From Richelia sp. SL_2_1 (GTDB lineage Bacteria > Cyanobacteriota > Cyanobacteriia > Cyanobacteriales > Nostocaceae): DNA of 40,253 bases. Of the stretch, positions 34,910 to 40,253 are shown in pieces. The number at the start of each line of letters is the position of its first letter. The first letter of the stretch is position 1. The notes under the pieces were generated by a model. The model saw only the letters and a program-made list of their open reading frames with translations. It did no database searches and was not told the DNA's origin. A program made the translations under genes and the position numbers. The stretch is from assembly GCA_012033205.1 (NCBI GenBank), contig JAAUSO010000051.1, forward strand, positions 1-40,253. The letters run 5' to 3'.

Positions 34910-36337
34910 ATGAATAATTTTGCAACTTTCACAAAATTGCCTCCCCTGAGTTTATTAAGACATTTATCTAGTTGCTTTGAGAATACTTGTTTACAAGTTC
35001 AAAGTAATTCAGTTAATTGGTGGATTTACTTGGAAGAAGGTAAAATTGCTTATGCTACTCATTCTGTAGAACCTTTTGATCGACTTGAGCGTCATTTGCG
35101 TCGGTTATCAGTTCAAATCCCCACTTTAACCAGCGAAATTCGCGTGCAGTTACGGATGATGTTTGAGCCGGATTCCCAGCGAAAGTCAGTCCAAACTACA
35201 GAAAATCTGTCAGAATCATTATCTTCTCAACAACCTCCAGATTATCAAGCAATTTGCTGGTTAATAACTCAAAGATATTTGAATCCAACACAAGCAGCTA
35301 TATTAATTCAAGAGTTAGTAAAAGAAGTTGTTGAATCATTTTTACTGATTAAAAAAGGTACATACGAATTTCATCAAAATTTAATTTTATCTCCGAAAAT
35401 TTGTCGATTGGATGCCGAAAAACTATTAGTAGTTTCTCAAGATAGATTGCAATCCTGGGAACATTTTGCGCCACGGATTACTTCTCCATTTCAACGTCCT
35501 TATTTATGGATTAATACAAAAACTCATATAGAAAAAATTTCCGAAATTCAACCAAATTTAGTTAATTGGATGAAGGGATTTAGTCTGCGTCATCTTGCTG
35601 TAATTATGAATCAAGATGAACTTCAGTTAGCACGTAGTTTATATCCTCATATCCAAAGTGGAGCGATTTTACTCCATGAACCAGATCCACCATTTGACAA
35701 ATTACCTAAAACTGATATTCAGATATCCCATACTAATAGTAAAATAACGCAATTTATCAATAAAGAAGTCGCTAACACCATAGAAATAGCATCACAAATA
35801 ACTACCAAATCACAGCCGACTATTCCTCCACAAAAGCAAATAATACCTGTCAATAAAGTAACTATTAAGCCTGTTGCTCAACCTTCTTCTCCAACCGCAG
35901 AAAAAGTTGAACAAGTAGCAAAACCGGATAATATTAAAGCTACTCCTCATGACTCAAGTTTACCACCAAGAAAAGTTTACAAAATTGTTTCGGTAGATGA
36001 TAGTCCAGTAATGCTCAAAGAAATTAGTCGCTTTTTGGAAGATGAGAGTTTTTCTGTTGTTACCATCGATAATCCCCTGAAAGCTGTAATGTCAATTATT
36101 CGACATCAGCCAGATTTAATTTTATTAGATTTAAATATGGAAGGAATTGATGGTTATGAATTATGTCGGATTATCCGCAATAACTCAAAGTTCAAAAATA
36201 CTCCGATTGTGATGGTAACGGGAAGTAAAGGATTTGTAGACAAGGTAAAAGCAAGATTAGTTGGAGCTAGTGGATATTTGACTAAACCTTTTACTCGTGC
36301 TGATTTACTCAAAATGGTGTTTATGCATTTGACTTGA
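34910..36337 (+). CDS. PatA-like response regulator (PATAN + receiver domain)
   Basis: 475 aa. Residues 1 to about 250 are a PATAN/DUF4388-type domain (start FTKLPPLSLLRHLSSCF, then WWIYLEEGKIAYATHS); about 255-350 is a Gln/Pro/Thr-rich linker; 355-475 is a CheY-like receiver with phospho-acceptor Asp407 (LILLDLNMEG), Thr437 (VMVTGSKG) and Lys459 (LTKPFT) all intact. PATAN regulators (PatA, PixG, HmpA types) control heterocyst pattern or pilus-based motility and phototaxis in cyanobacteria. Like PixG it is followed by a small CheY, but no CheW, methyl-accepting or CheA gene comes after. Which of these processes it serves cannot be told from sequence. Confidence 0.88.
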   Translation: MNNFATFTKLPPLSLLRHLSSCFENTCLQVQSNSVNWWIYLEEGKIAYATHSVEPFDRLERHLRRLSVQIPTLTSEIRVQLRMMFEPDSQRKSVQTTENLSESLSSQQPPDYQAICWLITQRYLNPTQAAILIQELVKEVVESFLLIKKGTYEFHQNLILSPKICRLDAEKLLVVSQDRLQSWEHFAPRITSPFQRPYLWINTKTHIEKISEIQPNLVNWMKGFSLRHLAVIMNQDELQLARSLYPHIQSGAILLHEPDPPFDKLPKTDIQISHTNSKITQFINKEVANTIEIASQITTKSQPTIPPQKQIIPVNKVTIKPVAQPSSPTAEKVEQVAKPDNIKATPHDSSLPPRKVYKIVSVDDSPVMLKEISRFLEDESFSVVTIDNPLKAVMSIIRHQPDLILLDLNMEGIDGYELCRIIRNNSKFKNTPIVMVTGSKGFVDKVKARLVGASGYLTKPFTRADLLKMVFMHLT

Positions 36338-36448
36338 TTAGTTAGATCAACATCAGTTATAAATTTCTCAAATATAAGTTAAGGATTATTTTTGCTACTG
36401 GGTTAGATTCGAGTAAATTACTAGTAAATGTGGATAGTGAGGATAAAA

Positions 36449-36811
36449 ATGGCTACAATTTTGGTTGTTGAAGATACTCCTTCTCAGTTGGAGTTAATGA
36501 ACATTTTTTTGCAGGAAGGTGGGTATACAGTAATTAGAGCAATTGATGCTAAAGATGGATTAGAAAAAGCACGATTACATCAACCAGATGCAATTATTAC
36601 AGATGTTGTAATGCCGGGAATGAGCGGATTTGAATTCTGTCGTAAACTGAAAAAAGATTTCACGACACAAAAAATACCGATTATTTTTTGTAGTTCTAAG
36701 AATAAAGATATTGACCGTATTTGGGGAATGAGACAAGGAGCTGATGCATATGTGACAAAACCTTTTACCAAACAGCAATTAATTCATGCGGTGAAATCTG
36801 TTGTTGTTTAA
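36449..36811 (+). CDS. CheY-like single-domain response regulator (PixH/PilH type)
   Basis: 120 aa from ATG 36449; the frame is open to ATG 36428, but GAGG at 36439-36442 is well placed for 36449 and the protein then starts MATILVVEDTPSQLELM, as the family does. Acid pocket Glu8-Asp9, phospho-acceptor Asp52 (IITDVVMPGMSG), Ser82 or Ser83 and Lys104 (VTKPFT) are present. One complete receiver domain and no output domain. It lies 111 bp after the PATAN regulator, the pairing found in pix/pil chemotaxis operons. Probably a phosphate shuttle or sink for the same histidine kinase. Confidence 0.9.
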   Translation: MATILVVEDTPSQLELMNIFLQEGGYTVIRAIDAKDGLEKARLHQPDAIITDVVMPGMSGFEFCRKLKKDFTTQKIPIIFCSSKNKDIDRIWGMRQGADAYVTKPFTKQQLIHAVKSVVV

Positions 36812-37313
36812 TTATTTTATCCAACTATTTTAATCTGATAGTAGTGTATCTACTTAAATACAATATTTTCATCAGAGTGCTTTTATGTTTTTGAATCAAG
36901 CATTATAAGTTGATGTTCAGTTAACAGTTTGCAAATAAAAAAATATCATATTTTTTACGTTTTAGTGTTATTAAAACAAAAATTTAACCCTTTGAGTGAT
37001 TTAAAATATTTAAAACTCACATATAGCTGATTTGTGAAATATTCCGTACTTTCTAAAGTTGACTATTAACAGTTAACAAGTAAAAAGTGAAATAGGATTG
37101 TGATGACATATATTATATTAAGAAATATCAGATACTCGATATTGCAATATAATCATGGTAATGGTATAAAAATCGGAAGATGGATTAAGTGCTTTCTGGA
37201 GTGCTGATATGTCCATTATCCAATTTGCCATTGCTAATAACCCATTCCCATTTAAAATAGTTTGTGCGTGTTGATTCAATCGCTATTTTTAATCGCATAA
37301 GCAAATATATTCC
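36812..37313. other. Intergenic region upstream of pheT
   Basis: About 500 bp, AT-rich. A perfect 12-bp palindrome ATATTGCAATAT lies at 37139-37150, about 165 bp before the pheT ATG. I recognise no T-box-type leader, ORF or RNA gene. Confidence 0.45.
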
Positions 37314-39749
37314 ATGCGTATTTCTTTAAATTGGCTACAAGAACTTGTAGAGTTAAAATTAAGTCCCGAAGACCTAGCAGAAACACTGACATTAGCAGGG
37401 TTTGAAGTCGAAGATATCGAAGACCGTCGGACTTGGGCTGATGGGGTTGTAATCGGGAAAGTTGTCGAACGCGAACAACATCCAAATGCTGATAAACTCA
37501 GCGTTTGTCAGGTTGATGTGGGTAAAGGCGAAATTTTAAATATTGTCTGCGGTGCTGCTAATGTACGTGCAGACATCTATGTGCCAGTTGCGACTGTCGG
37601 TACTTACCTCCCCAATAAAGATTTAAGGATTAAACCCGCGAAATTACGGGGAGTACCTTCTCAAGGGATGATTTGTTCTTTGGAAGAACTTGGTTTACCT
37701 ACCGATGTAGACGGAATTCATATTTTTACTGGGGAAAACCTACAGTTAGGTTCGGATGTACGTCCGTTGTTGGGGTTGGATGATGTAATTTTGGATGTCA
37801 CGGCAACAGCCAACCGTGCCGATGCTTTGTGTATGGTAGGAATAGCGCGGGAAGTTGCAGCCATAACTGGCGGAAAACTGAAAATTTCTCAACCACAAGA
37901 AGTATCGGTTCCTCAAGATGTAGGAAATTTAAGTATAGAAATTGATGAGACTCAAGCTTGTCCTGCATACATTGGAACGGTCATAGAACAAGTAAAAATC
38001 GCTCCATCTCCCGACTGGTTGCAACAACGGTTATTAGCGGCGGGAGTCAGACCGATTAGTAATATAGTTGATATTACTAACTATGTAATGTTGGAATGGG
38101 GACAACCACTACACGCATTTGACCGCGATCGACTCCAAGGAATTGCTGGTAGTGAAAATATTAAGATTGGGGTTAGATTTGCGAGTAACGGGGAATCTTT
38201 CAAAACCCTGGATGGAAAAACCCGTAAATTATCAACTCAAAATTTATTGATTACAGTTAACAACAAACCCATAACTTTAGCGGGAGTCATGGGTGGGGAA
38301 GAAAGCGAAGTCCATGATGGAACCGAAAATTTGGTTTTAGAAGCAGCGTTGTTTGATACAGTAGCAATTCGTCGTTCATCTCGTAGCGTTGGTTTGAGAA
38401 GTGAATCTTCTACTAGATACGAACGAGGAGTAAATCATGCGGAATTGGAAATTGCTTGTCGTCGTGCTTTATCCTTGATTGTGGAAATTGCTGGTGGAAC
38501 TTTAACAACCAGAAAAACTTCCGATACTCTTCCCAATATTTCAACTTGGACTCGTTCAATTGAGTTACGTTTAGATCGAGTTAATCAAATACTTGGTCCT
38601 GTAGAATTGGGAGAAGAAAGCGGAGAAATTAAGAGCCAAGATGTAGAGCGAATTTTAACCGCATTGGGATGTCGATTAACTGTTTCTGGTGACGGAACTT
38701 GGACAGTTTCCATACCAGCTTATCGTTATCGTGACTTAGAAAGAGAAATTGATTTGATTGAGGAAATCGCTCGTTTGTATGGTTATAACAACCTTTGCGA
38801 TACCTTACCAGAAAAAACAGAAATTGGTTATTTACCAGCAGATCAAGAATTAATTCGTAAATTACGAGCCGCATTTCGTGCTGCTGGATTAACAGAATTA
38901 ATGCACTACTCCTTGGTAAAACCGGGAGAAGAAAGACAGGTAGTATTGAGTAATCCTTTGTTTACAGAATATTCTGCATTGCGAACCGATTTGATATCCG
39001 GTTTGATTGATGCATTTCAATATAATATCGAACAAGGAAACGGTGCGCTTAACGGGTTTGAAATCGGACGAATTTTTTGGGAAGAAGAAGACGGTTTTCA
39101 AGAGACAGATATTGTAGCAGGAATCATCGGAGGTGATATTACTTCCAGTAAATGGATGAACAGTGGTAGTTCGCGATCGCTAAGTTGGTTTGAAGCCAAA
39201 GGTATTTTAGAAAGCGTCTTTCAAGTCATAGGATTGCAGGTAGAATATCAGCCTGATCGACGCAACGAGGGTTTGCATCCCGGACGTACCGCTTCACTTT
39301 GGATTAAAGGTAACAGATTGGGTGTATTTGGACAAGTGCATCCCCAAGTCCGTAGCGAAAGAGATTTACCGGATGATGTCTATGTATTTCAACTGAATCT
39401 AGATGTGATTTTAGATGAACTTGATAGTGATGAAATACAGACACCAGGATTCAAATCTTATTCTACCTATCCGCCATCAGATCGAGATATAGCATTTTTT
39501 GCGCCGATTAATTTAACAGTTGCCGAAATCGAAAAAGCAATTACTTCTTCAGCTAAAAACTTATTAGAATCCGTCGAATTATTTGATGAATATCGCGGTG
39601 ACAAAGTACCATCGGGACAAAGAAGTTTAGCATTTCGGTTGATTTATCGTTTGCGCGATCGTACTCTTACTGATGCAGATGTAGAGCCAGTACATCAAAA
39701 AGTTAGAGATACTTTGGTTGAGAAATTTGGGGTAAGTTTAAGAAGTTAG
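37314..39749 (+). CDS. pheT: Phenylalanine--tRNA ligase beta subunit
   Basis: 811 aa, full length for bacterial PheT. Pairs with PheS to charge tRNA-Phe. Domains in order: N-terminal [18 protein letters not shown]-like tRNA-binding domain ([21 protein letters not shown], about 45-150); B3/B4 editing domain ([21 protein letters not shown]); B5 domain (about 410-490); catalytic-like core ([18 protein letters not shown] onward); C-terminal anticodon-binding FDX-ACB domain ([15 protein letters not shown] to end). pheS is not adjacent, which is common in cyanobacteria. The stop TAG is the first part of a GTTAGGA heptamer array. Confidence 0.97.
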   Translation: MRISLNWLQELVELKLSPEDLAETLTLAGFEVEDIEDRRTWADGVVIGKVVEREQHPNADKLSVCQVDVGKGEILNIVCGAANVRADIYVPVATVGTYLPNKDLRIKPAKLRGVPSQGMICSLEELGLPTDVDGIHIFTGENLQLGSDVRPLLGLDDVILDVTATANRADALCMVGIAREVAAITGGKLKISQPQEVSVPQDVGNLSIEIDETQACPAYIGTVIEQVKIAPSPDWLQQRLLAAGVRPISNIVDITNYVMLEWGQPLHAFDRDRLQGIAGSENIKIGVRFASNGESFKTLDGKTRKLSTQNLLITVNNKPITLAGVMGGEESEVHDGTENLVLEAALFDTVAIRRSSRSVGLRSESSTRYERGVNHAELEIACRRALSLIVEIAGGTLTTRKTSDTLPNISTWTRSIELRLDRVNQILGPVELGEESGEIKSQDVERILTALGCRLTVSGDGTWTVSIPAYRYRDLEREIDLIEEIARLYGYNNLCDTLPEKTEIGYLPADQELIRKLRAAFRAAGLTELMHYSLVKPGEERQVVLSNPLFTEYSALRTDLISGLIDAFQYNIEQGNGALNGFEIGRIFWEEEDGFQETDIVAGIIGGDITSSKWMNSGSSRSLSWFEAKGILESVFQVIGLQVEYQPDRRNEGLHPGRTASLWIKGNRLGVFGQVHPQVRSERDLPDDVYVFQLNLDVILDELDSDEIQTPGFKSYSTYPPSDRDIAFFAPINLTVAEIEKAITSSAKNLLESVELFDEYRGDKVPSGQRSLAFRLIYRLRDRTLTDADVEPVHQKVRDTLVEKFGVSLRS

Positions 39750-39772
39750 GAGTTAGGAGTGAGGAGTTAGGA
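39745..39772. repeat. Heptamer array GTTAGGA at the pheT stop
   Basis: Four units (GTTAGGA, GTTAGGA, GTGAGGA, GTTAGGA). The TAG at 39747-39749 ends pheT. Same family as the left-end array. Confidence 0.9.
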
Positions 39773-39835
39773 CTACCGGAGTTAGTTATTAATTATCCGT
39801 GTCATCAGCGTCATTCATTAAATCAACGAGCAATC

Positions 39836-40105
39836 ATGAATAAATATATAATGTGGGGCAGCTACTGCGAGAACGTTTTAGAAAAACGCGCACCTTATCG
39901 TCAAGAACATTTAGATGGATTAAAAAAGCAGAAGGAAGATGGTATTTTAGTTACACTAGGTCCAACAAAGGATGCTACTAAAGTTTTTGGGATTTACGAA
40001 GCACCTGATGAAGAGACAGTACGTCAGTTAGTAGAAAATGATCCTTATTGGAAAAATGGGATTTGGACTGAATATTTTGTTAAAGAGTGGGTTCAAGCTT
40101 TTTGA
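39836..40105 (+). CDS. YciI-like protein
   Basis: 89 aa, the length of a single YciI domain. Recognisable by YCENVLEKRAPYRQEHLDGL (with the conserved His), the GILVTLGPTKD strand and FGIYEAPDEETVRQLVENDPYW. YciI proteins have a ferredoxin-like fold with a putative His/Asp active site, and their function is mostly unknown. It stands alone, 86 bp after pheT and just before a heptamer array. Confidence 0.88.
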   Translation: MNKYIMWGSYCENVLEKRAPYRQEHLDGLKKQKEDGILVTLGPTKDATKVFGIYEAPDEETVRQLVENDPYWKNGIWTEYFVKEWVQAF

Positions 40106-40116
40106 TCATAATCGTA

Positions 40117-40243
40117 AAAGGTCAAAGGTCAAAGGTCAAAGGTTAAAGGTTAAAGGTTAAAGGTCAAAGGTTAAAGGTTAAAGGTACAAAGGTTAAAGGT
40201 TAAAGGTTAAAGGTTAAAGGTTAAAGGTTAAAAGGTTAAAGGT
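40117..40243. repeat. Heptamer array AAAGGTC/AAAGGTT
   Basis: About 18 units of AAAGGTC or AAAGGTT, starting with AAAGGTC copies and changing to mostly AAAGGTT, with occasional one- or two-base slips that shift the phase. Second heptamer family of this window; its complement is seen at 109-130. It may continue past the window edge. Confidence 0.95.
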
Positions 40244-40253
40244 TGGTAATCAA

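Noticed and set aside
40117-40243. Possible CRISPR array at the right end
   Set aside because: Units are 7 bp in direct tandem with no spacers. This is a heptamer repeat.

Overview
The window looks like chromosome of a filamentous, heterocyst-forming cyanobacterium (Nostocales). Three things point there. (1) Arrays of 7-bp repeats (GGAGTTA/GGAGTTG and AAAGGTT/AAAGGTC types) occur between genes, as is typical of this group. (2) The octamer GCGATCGC (HIP1) occurs 12 times, all inside genes, where about 0.6 would be expected by chance. (3) The central block is the heterocyst envelope polysaccharide (HEP) gene cluster. Gene order, content and gene number (17) agree with what I recall of alr2825-alr2841 of Anabaena/Nostoc PCC 7120; that comparison is from memory.

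Layout. 1-1661: trmB (tRNA m7G46 methyltransferase) and a small TPR protein, both +. 1785-5461 (-): a ChlH/BchH-type chelatase large subunit split by a frameshift next to an inserted palindromic repeat. 5932-6872 (+): a peptidoglycan amidase with two binding domains, also frameshifted. 7105-29384 (-): the HEP cluster. Read in its own direction it starts with sugar-nucleotide genes (rfbF, lhgO-like, SDR epimerase, rfbC-like, SAF-domain oxidoreductase), then a GT4 (frameshifted), a PIG-L deacetylase, another GT4, a Wzc-like copolymerase/kinase, hepC (frameshifted), the ABC exporter hepA, five more glycosyltransferases and a Wzy/O-antigen-ligase-like membrane protein. 30527-34289 (-): a three-gene vWA / PP2C phosphatase / Ser-Thr kinase operon of the TerY-P triad type, the kinase carrying a C-terminal TPR region. 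34910-36811 (+): a PATAN-domain response regulator and a CheY-like protein. 37314-40105 (+): pheT and a YciI-like protein, ending in a heptamer array.

How it works together (family knowledge plus inference): the HEP genes make activated sugars, assemble a repeat unit on a lipid carrier (HepC as priming transferase plus seven other glycosyltransferases), modify it (PIG-L deacetylase), and polymerise and export it (Wzy-like, Wzc-like, HepA) to form the polysaccharide layer that limits oxygen entry into the nitrogen-fixing heterocyst. A rho-independent terminator after hepA separates it from the downstream glycosyltransferase operon.

Three patterns deserve attention. Four genes (chlH-like, amidase, hepC, one GT4) are each interrupted by what looks like loss of exactly one base; since one of them is hepC, assembly error must be excluded before biology is inferred. 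Heptamer repeats supply the stop codon of five genes. A hairpin repeat of the GTAGAGACG...CGTCTGTAC family sits at the frameshift of the chelatase gene. No tRNA, rRNA, CRISPR array or transposase gene was seen.
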